Assembly: GCF_041595635.1 (NCBI RefSeq)
Contig: NZ_JBFHJW010000017.1
Coordinates: 1-64,000 of the forward strand
Length of the DNA: 64,000 bases
Direction: 5' to 3'
DNA from: Labilibaculum sp041595635
Lineage (GTDB): Bacteria > Bacteroidota > Bacteroidia > Bacteroidales > Marinifilaceae
Shown: piece after piece, positions 1 through 8,399 of the stretch
How the letters are laid out: every line of letters starts with the position of its first letter
Position numbering within the stretch: position 1 is the stretch's first letter
Position numbers and translations under genes: made by a program
Notes under the pieces: model-generated
Told to the model about the DNA's origin: nothing
Seen by the model: only the letters and a program-made list of their open reading frames with translations
The model's database searches: none

Positions 1-103
<103 letters not shown>

Positions 104-141
104 AAAAGAGTCTTATTCCTTGTGGAGTGAGACTCTTTTTT
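104..141 (+). terminator. Rho-independent terminator after first 5S gene
   Basis: The arms AGAGTCTTATTCC and GGAGTGAGACTCT pair around a short loop and are followed by a run of T. It ends the 5S transcript. The same design, with changed but still pairing bases, follows the second 5S gene. Confidence 0.85.
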
Positions 142-183
142 GTAAGATTGATTTGTAAGGAGTAATCCTGATCATTAAATATT

Positions 184-219
184 AAATTCTTAATTAAACG
201 AAAAAGTTAATTAGAATTT
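184..219 (+). repeat. AT-rich inverted repeat between the two 5S genes
   Basis: Left arm 184-197 and right arm 207-219 are reverse complements except for one extra T, with a 9-base loop. On the + strand the right arm is followed by CCTTTTTT. It could be a second weak terminator or a processing stem for the second 5S transcript. No function can be assigned from sequence alone. Confidence 0.6.
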
Positions 220-225
220 ACCTTT

Positions 226-339
<114 letters not shown>

Positions 340-340
340 C

Positions 341-382
341 AAAAGAGTTTTATTCCTTATGGAGTAAAACTCTTTTTTTTTT
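341..382 (+). terminator. Rho-independent terminator after second 5S gene
   Basis: GAGTTTTATTCC pairs with GGAGTAAAACTC and is followed by about ten T. Compared with the terminator of the first 5S gene the stem has matched changes on both arms. Confidence 0.85.
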
Positions 383-847
383 GGAAAAAATTTTAGAGAG
401 TTGATTCATGGAAAATTTTTAACACGTTTACAGATGTTTCATTCTTCTAGAAATCACCTTTAGATACAAGTTTTACTTCCTAATTGATTCGATGTTTATC
501 AGGATAGGAGTTGTGTATGTTTGTAAAAACTTATTTCCTCTATTTTTAAATCTAAAGATTCTAAGCAGATCGTTTTTATTACACAGAAAGTTATTTTGAT
601 GCAGTTTTAGGTTCCAAAACAGTAAATAGGTAACTTATTATTTATTGCACTAATAAAGTCTTTAAATCAGCTTATTTGCTAATTTTTTAATTACTGGTAT
701 GATCTACAATTTGATCATCCACTTATTTGAAATTACAATTTCGTAATTTTTGTCTTTTAGACCTTAAAAATATAAGTGATATAAAGTTTTACTCCAGCAG
801 ATTTACATTATCTGCAATTTGAATTGATCCAATATTTGTATGTATCA
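383..847. other. Intergenic stretch with no gene seen
   Basis: AT-rich, with stop codons frequent in all six frames. No RNA fold, repeat or convincing promoter was recognised. It separates the rRNA operon end from the tRNA gene. Confidence 0.6.
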
Positions 848-885
848 GAAAAAACAAAGCAGCTACGAAATAATCGTAACTGCTT
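848..885 (-). terminator. Rho-independent terminator of the tRNA gene
   Basis: Read on the minus strand, GCAG-TTACGA pairs with TCGTA-GCTGC around a short loop and is followed by TTTGTTTTTT. It lies 12 bases beyond the tRNA 3' end. Confidence 0.8.
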
Positions 886-896
886 GATATTGGGGG

Positions 897-970
897 TGGG
901 CCCACATGGGCTTGAACCATGGACCCCCTGATTATGAGTCAGGTGCTCTAACCAGCTGAGCTATAGGCCC
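897..970 (-). tRNA. tRNA with CAU anticodon (elongator Met or Ile2)
   Basis: The reverse complement folds into a full cloverleaf. The acceptor stem GGGCCTA pairs with TGGGCCC, the D arm contains AGCTCAGCTGGTTAGAGC, the anticodon arm CTGACTCATAATCAG exposes CAT, and the T arm contains GGTTCAAGCC. The first pair is G-C, so it is not the initiator tRNA. A CAU anticodon is shared by elongator Met tRNA and the lysidine-modified Ile2 tRNA. The two cannot be told apart with confidence here. The CCA end does not appear to be encoded. Confidence 0.93.
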
Positions 971-978
971 TCGAAAAA

Positions 979-986
979 CAAATATA
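979..986 (-). promoter_or_regulatory. -7 promoter element for the tRNA
   Basis: On the minus strand the sequence is TATATTTG, an exact match to the Bacteroidota -7 consensus TAnnTTTG. It ends 8 bases before the first tRNA nucleotide, so transcription would start almost at the mature 5' end. No clear -33 element was found at the usual distance. Confidence 0.5.
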
Positions 987-1005
987 ATAAAAGCAAGCTT
1001 TTACC

Positions 1006-1036
1006 TTTGTTTTCGGTGTGCAATATTACATATTTG
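1006..1036 (+). promoter_or_regulatory. Promoter of the HAD phosphatase gene
   Basis: TTTG at 1006-1009, a spacer of 19 bases, then CATATTTG at 1029-1036 match the Bacteroidota promoter pattern with one mismatch. The start codon lies 34 bases after the -7 element. Confidence 0.6.
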
Positions 1037-1070
1037 TATTGAATTATTCAACACTTGAAACAGATTTTTT

Positions 1071-1694
1071 ATGCAAAAATACAATTCAATCCCAAATATA
1101 ATTTTTGATTTTGGCGGAGTTATCCTCAATATCAATACGGATCAGGCAGTTAAGAGTTTTAAAGAAATTGGCTTATCAGATACCTCTCTTGTGAAAAAAG
1201 AATATCAAACAAATGGCTTGTTCGACCGCTTGGAGAAAGGAATGATAAGTGCCGATGAATTCCGTACTGAAATAAGAACGCATATCAATGCTACGGTAAG
1301 TGATGAACAAATTGATTCTGCATGGAATTCCATGCTTTTAGATCTTCCCTATGAGCGTTTAGAATTGTTAGGAAAATTAAAAGAGAATCACCGCTTGTTT
1401 CTTTTGAGCAACACAAATATTATACATTGGGAAGCCTATATGGGAATGATTCAAAAAGTACATGGAACCTGTCTTTCTGATTTTTTCGAAAAAGATTACT
1501 ATTCCCATAATATGGGTTTAAGAAAGCCAGATCCAAAAATCTATACTTCTCTGCTTGAAAAGGAGGGACTAAAAGCTTCAGAGACGCTCTTTGTAGATGA
1601 TATGCGAGCAAATATAGATGCAGCTCGATTACTGGGCTTGCAAACACATTATTTGGATTTAGAGAAGGGAGAATCTATTTTGGATTTATTTTGA
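1071..1694 (+). CDS. HAD family phosphatase (subfamily IA, YihX-like)
   Basis: This 207-residue protein is a haloacid dehalogenase-type hydrolase, probably a small-molecule phosphatase acting in the cytoplasm. The N-terminal motif FDFGGVILN (residues 13-21) is motif I of the YihX-like branch, whose members dephosphorylate sugar phosphates such as glucose-1-phosphate. Motif II is the LLSNTN stretch near residue 112, the motif III Lys lies in GLRKPDPKIY near 150, and the motif IV acids are in FVDDMRANI near 175. Length and motif order are normal for the family. The gene stands alone with its own promoter, and the next gene converges on it. The substrate cannot be read from the sequence. Confidence 0.88.
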   Translation: MQKYNSIPNIIFDFGGVILNINTDQAVKSFKEIGLSDTSLVKKEYQTNGLFDRLEKGMISADEFRTEIRTHINATVSDEQIDSAWNSMLLDLPYERLELLGKLKENHRLFLLSNTNIIHWEAYMGMIQKVHGTCLSDFFEKDYYSHNMGLRKPDPKIYTSLLEKEGLKASETLFVDDMRANIDAARLLGLQTHYLDLEKGESILDLF

Positions 1695-1705
1695 ATGAGT
1701 GGTAA

Positions 1706-2491
1706 CTATTTTTTACGGAAACTGCCCATGTTATTGTCGTAATTGATATAATACAAACCATTTTGTAATTCGTCTAATTTTATTTTCTGCCCAAAACCTT
1801 TAAAAACAATATTTCCGTAGTTATCGTAAATTTCATACAAAGTTTCATGTGAGAATAGCAGTTCGTTTTTTATTTTTTCGGGTCCAAATTTAATTGCTGC
1901 CCTATTCGATTGGTATTCAAATTCTTTAGTATAGTGAGCTTCCCCAGTGTAATCGACTTGGTAAATTCGAAACCTATTTTTTCCCGAGTGTGGACGAACA
2001 TCAAGTTCATAGTTATGAATTCCCGGACACCCAATTCCTTCTACTTGTCCAATGGTAATCCATTTGTTCCAGCGATATTGTTGGACGATAAATGGTAAGG
2101 AACCTAATTCACCTTTCGTTGTCCATTTCAGCAATCCACTTTCATTAACATGAGACTCTTGTAAGCTAAAAGAACTTTTGGGTTTAATGGCTTCAGGATT
2201 AATTATTTTAGGAATGCAGCCATTTTTATAGCTTAAGCTTATGATTATTTTTGTTCCAATCGGAAAATTAAATTTCGATAAATCTATTTCGAAAGCGCTG
2301 CTATTAATTTGATCAGAAGTGGTCTGACCATTTACACTGACCTCAAAGACACAAAAGCCAACTCCAGAATCGGAAAAAGGATTCATTACGTAAACATTCT
2401 TACCTAGAAAAATTCCGCTTAATTCGAGTTTGTCAGCATATGCAAAATTAAAAAGGAAAAGAAATATAAGTAATGTAATTTTGTGCTTCAT
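1706..2491 (-). CDS. Secreted protein with T9SS type A sorting domain
   Basis: A 261-residue protein with a signal peptide (hydrophobic residues 5-16, AYA cleavage site near residue 20). The last 45 to 50 residues have the pattern of a type IX secretion C-terminal sorting domain: YEIYDNYGNIVFKG, then KLDELQNGLYYINY, then a basic end. In this family the domain directs export across the outer membrane and is removed or anchored afterwards. The central part, about residues 25-210, looks like beta-rich material with Cys residues and no recognised catalytic motif. It is therefore a likely substrate of the PorP-GldKLMN machinery encoded at 40.8-46.5 kb in this window. Its function on the cell surface is unknown. 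Confidence 0.75.
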   Translation of the reverse strand: MKHKITLLIFLFLFNFAYADKLELSGIFLGKNVYVMNPFSDSGVGFCVFEVSVNGQTTSDQINSSAFEIDLSKFNFPIGTKIIISLSYKNGCIPKIINPEAIKPKSSFSLQESHVNESGLLKWTTKGELGSLPFIVQQYRWNKWITIGQVEGIGCPGIHNYELDVRPHSGKNRFRIYQVDYTGEAHYTKEFEYQSNRAAIKFGPEKIKNELLFSHETLYEIYDNYGNIVFKGFGQKIKLDELQNGLYYINYDNNMGSFRKK

Positions 2492-2558
2492 TTTGCCTTA
2501 AAAATTGATCTATATGCAAGGTATAAAATATATATTGATAAGATAAATTTGCAATTAC

Positions 2559-4508
2559 TTATTTATCAATCCAATCTCCATTTCCCTTAATTATCTCTGT
2601 AAGTTCATGAATGGCATTTTCGCTAGGAATATTTTTCTTAATTACTTCACGATTTTTGTATAAAGATACTTTTCCAGGACCAGCACCTACATATCCATAA
2701 TCTACGTCTCCCATTTCGCCTGGACCATTTACGATGCAACCCATAACACCAATTTTTAGATGAGTTAAGTGAGAAAATTGCTTTTTCACTTCGGCAACAA
2801 CATCTTGTAATTGAAAAAGAGTTCTTCCGCAACCGGGACAAGATACAAATTCTGTTTTTGTGGTTCGCACACGTGCAGCCTGAAGAATACCAAAGGATGT
2901 TGAATTGATCTCTTCATGTGTAAGTTCGCCATCATTATCGAGCCAAATTCCATTGCCTAGTCCATCAAAAAAGTGACTTCCCAAATCAGCGGAAGCTTTA
3001 ATGTGAATGTTTTCAAGATTCGATTCTGTAAAGTTGCGTTTGAAAATAACGGGAGCTTTGCAATTGGCTTGAATTAGCCGAAAGGCAAAAGCTCGTTGTT
3101 CGGCGAAAGCATTTTGATGATTCGATGAACTGACCAATATTACTTTTTTATTCTTTGCTATTTGTTGAAGAAAATCATCTGTAAGATCGGAATAAGAGCA
3201 TTCAATAAAGAAAATATCGCTTTGAAAAGCATATAGATTGATTGCTATAAATTTTTTTGCCTGAAAAAGGGGGTAGGTATTTTCGGCAAAATTATTGGCC
3301 ATTTCCCAATATTCATGATCTACAATAATTCCCAATTCTCTTGGATAATCGGCAAAAACAGGATCAAATCCGTTCACAAAAAGATAATCACTAGCTAGTT
3401 TGCCTTTTTTCCATTCTAAAGTTTCAGGATTTAATTGAAAACCTGCAGCCTCTGGTAGATCGGTAGTAATGTATTTTTCGTGACTGGCATCGGTTACAAC
3501 AACCGGAACTTTCGTGCTTCCTATATTGCCAACCAAATGGGTTGATCGTTTGTAAAAATCGAAAAGATCAACATCTGCATCTACTGGTTTTATAATGTTA
3601 TGTCCAGTTTTTTGTGCGATGTAATCGACTAATTTTTTTCCCACTGGCGATTCAACTTCAGGATCTTCAGTGAGCGATATTCTAACGGTATCTCCAATTC
3701 CATCATTCAACAAAGCACCAGTTCCTACGGCCGATTTTATTCTACCATCTTCTCCTTCTCCAGCTTCTGTTACTCCTAAATGTAAAGGATAGTGCATGCT
3801 TTCTTTTTCCATTTCGCGAACGAGTAAACGTACGGTTTTCACCATCATTACGGTATTGCTCGATTTAATGGAAATGGCAACGTTGGGGAAGTTTTCCTCT
3901 TGGCAAATGCGCAGAAATTCTAGAGTAGCTTCTACCATTCCCCGGGGCGTATCGCCATATCGGCTCATAATTCGATCGGAAAGAGAGCCATGGTTAGTTC
4001 CAATTCTAATTGCTGTATTGTGTTCCTTGCAAATACGAAGCAAAGGGATGAATTTGCTTTTAATTTTTTCAAGGTCTTCCTGATATTTTGTTTCGCTATA
4101 GTTTGTATTGGTAAAATCAGCTCTTTTGTCGGCATAGTTTCCCGGATTGATCCGAACTTTATCGGCATATTTAGCAGCAATTAAAGCTGCCGCGGGATTA
4201 AAATGAATATCAGCAACCAAAGGAGTATGGTAGCCTCTTTTTACAAGCTCTTCTTTAATAAACTTAAGGTTTTCTGCTTCTTTGGTACCTTGAGTGGTTA
4301 ATCGAACATATTCTGCTCCCGATTCAATCATTCGGATGGATTGTTCTACACTGGCTTCAATATTATTGGTATCTGTATTGGTCATCGATTGAATGCGGAT
4401 GGGATTGCTTCCTCCGAGAGGAGTGGTGCCTATTTTCGATTCTGATGAGTGGCGGCGAGAGTAGTTAAACAGATCGTTGCAAAAATGTTTGTGATTCGAG
4501 AAACTCAT
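2559..4508 (-). CDS. ispG: 4-hydroxy-3-methylbut-2-enyl diphosphate synthase, long form
   Basis: IspG (GcpE) makes HMBPP from MEcPP in the non-mevalonate isoprenoid pathway, using a 4Fe-4S cluster. The N-terminal TIM barrel begins with the IQSMTNTDT motif (residues 39-47). The C-terminal domain carries the cluster ligands in SCPGCGRT and GVMGCIVNGPGEMG, close to residues 556, 559 and 595. At 649 residues it is far longer than the roughly 370-residue proteobacterial enzyme. The extra middle domain (about residues 300-520) between barrel and cluster domain is the known form in Bacteroidota, Chlamydiae and plants. A TACCTTTG -7 element sits on the minus strand at 4533-4540, 25 bases before the start codon. 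The gene is divergent from the ABC ATPase gene at 4656. Confidence 0.97.
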   Translation of the reverse strand: MSFSNHKHFCNDLFNYSRRHSSESKIGTTPLGGSNPIRIQSMTNTDTNNIEASVEQSIRMIESGAEYVRLTTQGTKEAENLKFIKEELVKRGYHTPLVADIHFNPAAALIAAKYADKVRINPGNYADKRADFTNTNYSETKYQEDLEKIKSKFIPLLRICKEHNTAIRIGTNHGSLSDRIMSRYGDTPRGMVEATLEFLRICQEENFPNVAISIKSSNTVMMVKTVRLLVREMEKESMHYPLHLGVTEAGEGEDGRIKSAVGTGALLNDGIGDTVRISLTEDPEVESPVGKKLVDYIAQKTGHNIIKPVDADVDLFDFYKRSTHLVGNIGSTKVPVVVTDASHEKYITTDLPEAAGFQLNPETLEWKKGKLASDYLFVNGFDPVFADYPRELGIIVDHEYWEMANNFAENTYPLFQAKKFIAINLYAFQSDIFFIECSYSDLTDDFLQQIAKNKKVILVSSSNHQNAFAEQRAFAFRLIQANCKAPVIFKRNFTESNLENIHIKASADLGSHFFDGLGNGIWLDNDGELTHEEINSTSFGILQAARVRTTKTEFVSCPGCGRTLFQLQDVVAEVKKQFSHLTHLKIGVMGCIVNGPGEMGDVDYGYVGAGPGKVSLYKNREVIKKNIPSENAIHELTEIIKGNGDWIDK

Positions 4509-4655
4509 TTCTTAGGTTTTAATTTTGAATGACAAAGGTAAGGGATAAATTTTATAAATTTGATGATCCTTACAAAGGTTGCAGAAAGAGTGCAGAGAGA
4601 ATGTGTTTTTTGAGCAACTTGAAATGCCTTTGGGTAAAATCATGAATTTAACGAT

Positions 4656-5555
4656 ATGTCGATAAACGTTCAGGAAGTAAGCAAGTTGTATGGCAAGCAA
4701 AAAGCTTTGGATCATTTGAGTTTTGAAATTAAGCAAGGTGAAATAGTTGGTTTTTTGGGTCCCAATGGAGCTGGGAAGTCAACCATGATGAAAATTATTG
4801 CGGGTTCCATTCCGCAAACTTCAGGTTTGGTAGAGGTAAATGGTTTAGATGTTAGCAGTAATTCACTGGAAATTCGCAGGCAAATAGGATATCTGCCTGA
4901 GCATAATCCTTTGTATTTGGAGATGTATGTGAAGGAATATCTCGATTATGTTGCATCGATTTATAAGTTGGGAAAGAACAAGGTCAAACGGATTGCTGAA
5001 ATGATTGAGCAAACAGGATTAGGTCCTGAGCAGAATAAAAAAATTGCCTCTCTTTCAAAAGGGTATCGCCAGCGAGTTGGAATTGCTCAGGCTTTAATTC
5101 ATGATCCGAAAGTTCTGATTCTAGATGAACCAACTACTGGTTTGGATCCAAATCAACTGTTGGAAATTCGTAAGCTCATTCAAGAAATTGGTAAAGAAAA
5201 AACAGTGATGCTTTCTACCCATATTATGCAGGAAGTAGAAGCCTGCTGCCAGCGGGTTTTGATTGTAAACAAGGGAAATTTGGTTGCCGATAGGAACATT
5301 GATTTTCTTTCAAATTTAAAAGATTCTAAAATTGTTGAAGTGGAGTTTGAATCTAATTTTCCGACTGATTTATTAAAGAAAATTGTTGGTGTTGATTCGT
5401 ATAAGTTGGTTGGTGAGAATCGTTTTTCCATTGTTTCGGCAAAAGACATCCGAAAAGATATTTTTGAATTTGCTGTTTCTAATCAGTTGGTGATTTTGGA
5501 AATGAAAACCCAATCGAAAAACTTAGAAGATATTTTCCATGAGTTAACCCTATAA
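4656..5555 (+). CDS. gldA: ABC transporter ATPase, GldA type
   Basis: A 299-residue ATP-binding subunit. Walker A is GPNGAGKST (residues 35-43), the signature is LSKGYRQR near 130, and Walker B is VLILDEPTTGLD near 153, followed by the H-loop TH near 184. The remaining 90 residues form the C-terminal extension typical of the DrrA/NatA-like and GldA subfamily. The N-terminus and the pattern IGYLPEHNPLY match gliding-motility protein GldA, which in Flavobacteria works with the permease subunits GldF and GldG. No permease gene lies nearby, so the assignment to GldA rather than another exporter ATPase is by family resemblance only. The neighbours are ispG (divergent) and metK. Confidence 0.75.
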   Translation: MSINVQEVSKLYGKQKALDHLSFEIKQGEIVGFLGPNGAGKSTMMKIIAGSIPQTSGLVEVNGLDVSSNSLEIRRQIGYLPEHNPLYLEMYVKEYLDYVASIYKLGKNKVKRIAEMIEQTGLGPEQNKKIASLSKGYRQRVGIAQALIHDPKVLILDEPTTGLDPNQLLEIRKLIQEIGKEKTVMLSTHIMQEVEACCQRVLIVNKGNLVADRNIDFLSNLKDSKIVEVEFESNFPTDLLKKIVGVDSYKLVGENRFSIVSAKDIRKDIFEFAVSNQLVILEMKTQSKNLEDIFHELTL

Positions 5556-5580
5556 TTAAGACTTGCAGCTCTTTATTGGG

Positions 5581-5613
5581 TTGGAAGTCCCTGTTTCTCA
5601 GCTGTACTTTTTG
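5581..5613 (+). promoter_or_regulatory. Possible promoter of the metK leader
   Basis: TTG at 5581-5583, 21 bases, then TACTTTTTG at 5605-5613. The -7 element has one base too many against TAnnTTTG, so this is a weak match. It would start the transcript about 50 bases before the riboswitch. Confidence 0.35.
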
Positions 5614-5669
5614 TTAAAATGTTGTAAAAGCGAGAGCTTAGTTTTGTTTCTTTCCAAAAAAATACTTTC

Positions 5670-5748
5670 CTTTGCACCGAATTAAGTGGAAAGATTTGGC
5701 TGCTTGCAACCACGGAAAAAAATGCTAAATGGTGAACTATTGTGCTTT
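5670..5748 (+). promoter_or_regulatory. Probable SAM riboswitch (SAM-I type) in metK leader
   Basis: The stretch has the SAM-I core in order: AAGTGGAAAGATTTGGCTG, then CTTGCAACCAC, then an A-rich link and ATGCTAAAT. GTGG (5686-5689) pairs with CCAC (5710-5713) as helix P2, and GCAC (5674-5677) pairs with GTGC (5742-5745) as a short closing helix. Bacteroidota versions of this riboswitch have similarly small P3 and P4. Downstream GTAGAC (5756-5761) and GTCTAC (5786-5791) can pair and may belong to the expression platform. The position before metK, which makes S-adenosylmethionine, fits feedback control by the product. Outside the core, the helices are less certain. Confidence 0.7.
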
Positions 5749-5888
5749 TCTGCATGTAGACAACCAACCATTGCTTTCCCGTATCGTCTACTCCGTTATT
5801 TAGTTATCGGATTTAAACAACAATGCTTGTCGATTTTATGAATTCAATTCATTCCATTGGCATTACAACTAATTATTATTTAAACATT

Positions 5889-7145
5889 ATGGGATATTTA
5901 TTCACATCAGAATCAGTTTCTGAAGGACATCCAGATAAAGTTGCTGATCAAATTTCTGATGCTTTATTGGATAAGTTTTTAGCTTTCGACCCAAATTCGA
6001 AAGTTGCTTGTGAAACAATGGTTACTACCGGACAGGTACTTCTTGCTGGCGAAGTAAAAACAAATTGTTATATCGATGCTCAGGAAGTTGCTCGCGAAGT
6101 AATCAATCGTATTGGTTACACCAAAAGCGAATACCAGTTCGATGGTACTTCTTGTGGCGTTTTGTCTGCTATTCATGAGCAGTCTCCTGATATTAACCGA
6201 GGTGTTGTTCGCGAAGATCCAATGTCGCAGGGAGCAGGCGATCAGGGAATGATGTTCGGCTATGCTTGTAAAGAAACCGATGATTATATGCCTTTATCGC
6301 TTGAGTTATCGCACCGTTTACTTATCGAGTTAGCTGCCATTCGTCGCGAAGGCAGAGAAATGACTTATCTTCGTCCTGATTCAAAATCGCAGGTTACAAT
6401 TCAATATGCCGATGACAATACCATCGAAAGAGTACATACCATTGTTGTGTCAACTCAGCACGATGATTTTGGTCCGAATGACGATTTGATGTTGGCAAAA
6501 ATCAAGAAAGATGTTCGAAATATTCTAATTCCACGTGTTATCAAGCAATTGCCAGAGCGCGTGCAAGCCATGTTCGATGATAATTTTATTTTGCACGTAA
6601 ATCCAACAGGAAAATTCGTAATTGGTGGACCTCACGGCGATACAGGATTAACTGGTCGTAAAATTATTGTGGATACTTACGGTGGAAAAGGTGCTCACGG
6701 AGGAGGTGCATTTTCAGGAAAAGATCCTTCGAAAGTAGACCGTTCTGCAGCTTATGCAGCTCGCCATATTGCCAAAAATTTGGTAGCCGCAGGAGTAGCC
6801 GAAGAGATTTTGGTTCAACTTTCCTACGCAATTGGAGTTGCCGAGCCTGTGGGGATTTTTGTAGATACCTATGGAACTTCTAATTTATCGATAAGCAATG
6901 GTGAAATTGCCGAGAAAGTGAAAGAATTATTCGATCTTCGTCCAGCAGCTATCGAGCAGCGCTTAAAATTACGGAATCCTATTTATGAAGAATCAGCGGC
7001 TTATGGTCACATGGGACGAACACCTCGTACTGTTCTTAAAAAATTCGACTCTCCTTATTTCGATAGTGTTGAATTGGAAGTTGAACTGTTTACCTGGGAA
7101 AAGTTAGATTATCAGGAACAAGTGAAGAAAGCCTTCAATTTGTAA
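5889..7145 (+). CDS. metK: S-adenosylmethionine synthase
   Basis: MetK joins ATP and methionine to form S-adenosylmethionine. The start at 5889 gives a 418-residue protein beginning MGYLFTSESVSEGHPDKVADQ minus its last residue, the standard family start; an ATG at 5823 in frame would only add 22 residues without family resemblance. The ATP-binding GHPDK motif, the DQGMMFGYA hexapeptide region, and the P-loop-like GGAFSGKDPSKVDRSAAY stretch are all intact. The protein is slightly longer than E. coli MetK (384 residues), as usual in Bacteroidota. It is preceded by a probable SAM riboswitch and followed by a strong terminator, so it is a single-gene transcript. Confidence 0.98.
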   Translation: MGYLFTSESVSEGHPDKVADQISDALLDKFLAFDPNSKVACETMVTTGQVLLAGEVKTNCYIDAQEVAREVINRIGYTKSEYQFDGTSCGVLSAIHEQSPDINRGVVREDPMSQGAGDQGMMFGYACKETDDYMPLSLELSHRLLIELAAIRREGREMTYLRPDSKSQVTIQYADDNTIERVHTIVVSTQHDDFGPNDDLMLAKIKKDVRNILIPRVIKQLPERVQAMFDDNFILHVNPTGKFVIGGPHGDTGLTGRKIIVDTYGGKGAHGGGAFSGKDPSKVDRSAAYAARHIAKNLVAAGVAEEILVQLSYAIGVAEPVGIFVDTYGTSNLSISNGEIAEKVKELFDLRPAAIEQRLKLRNPIYEESAAYGHMGRTPRTVLKKFDSPYFDSVELEVELFTWEKLDYQEQVKKAFNL

Positions 7146-7167
7146 CAAAAACAAATACAATATATTC

Positions 7168-7203
7168 AAAGCCATTCCAATTCTGTTGGAGTGGCTTTTT
7201 TAT
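7168..7203 (+). terminator. Rho-independent terminator of metK
   Basis: AGCCATTCCAA pairs with TTGGAGTGGCT (one mismatch) and is followed by TTTTTT. It lies 23 bases after the metK stop. Confidence 0.88.
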
Positions 7204-7326
7204 GCCAATTCTCGTAGTATTATTTATTTTGGGCTTTCCTTTCAGATCGGGTTTTTTGTTCCAACTCCTTCTCAATTTCTAAGCCTCATTTTTCAAATGA
7301 AAAGTTCATTAATTAATGATGGTTTT

Positions 7327-8331
7327 TTATTGTGGATAATGTTTTAAAGTATCTTCAATACTCTTTTTAATGGAAATAAATTCAAAACCCAAAGCTTCGG
7401 TTATTTTCCGATTGTAGTAGTGTTTTACATTGTGCGACGCGCGTGCTGTTTCTTTGGTAAAACTGTCCTGCTGAAATAGGAAGATCTTTTTCAGGTAAGC
7501 CAGTCGCCAGGCAATTTCGGTCATTTTTTTACTAGCATACTTTTTAGGACCAGGAATGTTTAATGCTTTGGCAATGCTTTTTAAAATGAATTCGAAACTG
7601 CAGTCTTCGCTGTTCAGAATAAAACGTTCATTTTTAATTTCACTATCCATTAATTCAATCATGGCTCTGCTCACATCACGAACATCAACATAGCCAGTAA
7701 CACCTTTGGTGTAGTAGTTTAAACCTTTGGCAACCGAACTAAAAAGCTGAGAACTTCCTTTTTCCCATTGTCCGGGACCCAAAATAATCGATGGATTTAC
7801 AATTACAGCATTCAAGCCTTCCTCAATACCTCTCCAAACTTCTAATTCAGAATTGAACTTACTGCTTGAATAGCTCGAGCGCTTTTCTTCCGGAGTCCAG
7901 GGTGTTTGCTCGTTAACTGTATTTTCACCTTCTTCGGGCGAGCCCAAAGAAGCAATGGAACTCACCATGCAAAATTTTCTGATTTTTGCTTCCAAACATT
8001 CATTTACAATATTTCGGGTACCCAACACATTAATATCCTGAAGTTTTTTAAAATCATTTTTTTTAAAGGAAACCAGGGCAGCGCAATGGTAAACTTCCTT
8101 AATATCTTTAAGTGCATCTTCCAGCGAAAGTGGATCCAATACATCGCCATCGAACCATTCAATGCGTTCGAAAAGTTCGTTTGCATTTTTGGTGTAGTAT
8201 GCAAAAGTATTGCGCACCAATTCAGTATTACTGCTTTGTCTTTTTAAAGCGCGAACTTTTTTCCCTTTCGAAAGCAAATCAAATATAAGATGCGAGCCTA
8301 CAAGACCCGTTCCTCCAGTAACTAAAATCAT
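7327..8331 (-). CDS. NAD(P)-dependent epimerase/dehydratase (extended SDR)
   Basis: A 334-residue cytoplasmic oxidoreductase of the extended short-chain dehydrogenase family. The nucleotide-binding motif is VTGGTGLVGSH (residues 4-14). The active-site pair is in SSYSSSKFNSE (Tyr and Lys near 152 and 156), with the upstream Ser in MVSSIASLGS. The overall layout resembles dihydroflavonol-4-reductase-like proteins, which act on ketone or hydroxyl groups of varied substrates. It is followed upstream on the same strand by an OsmC gene 68 bases away, so the two may be cotranscribed. The substrate is not known. Confidence 0.88.
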   Translation of the reverse strand: MILVTGGTGLVGSHLIFDLLSKGKKVRALKRQSSNTELVRNTFAYYTKNANELFERIEWFDGDVLDPLSLEDALKDIKEVYHCAALVSFKKNDFKKLQDINVLGTRNIVNECLEAKIRKFCMVSSIASLGSPEEGENTVNEQTPWTPEEKRSSYSSSKFNSELEVWRGIEEGLNAVIVNPSIILGPGQWEKGSSQLFSSVAKGLNYYTKGVTGYVDVRDVSRAMIELMDSEIKNERFILNSEDCSFEFILKSIAKALNIPGPKKYASKKMTEIAWRLAYLKKIFLFQQDSFTKETARASHNVKHYYNRKITEALGFEFISIKKSIEDTLKHYPQ

Positions 8332-8399
8332 TATAATGAATGAGGTTTATTGTGAAAGTGGCAAAAAATAATGATACATTTATTTTCTTCTGATAAGAA

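Noticed and set aside
5573..5767. A 64-codon frame on the minus strand before metK
   Set aside because: It lies within the leader that carries the riboswitch core, and its amino-acid pattern matches nothing known.
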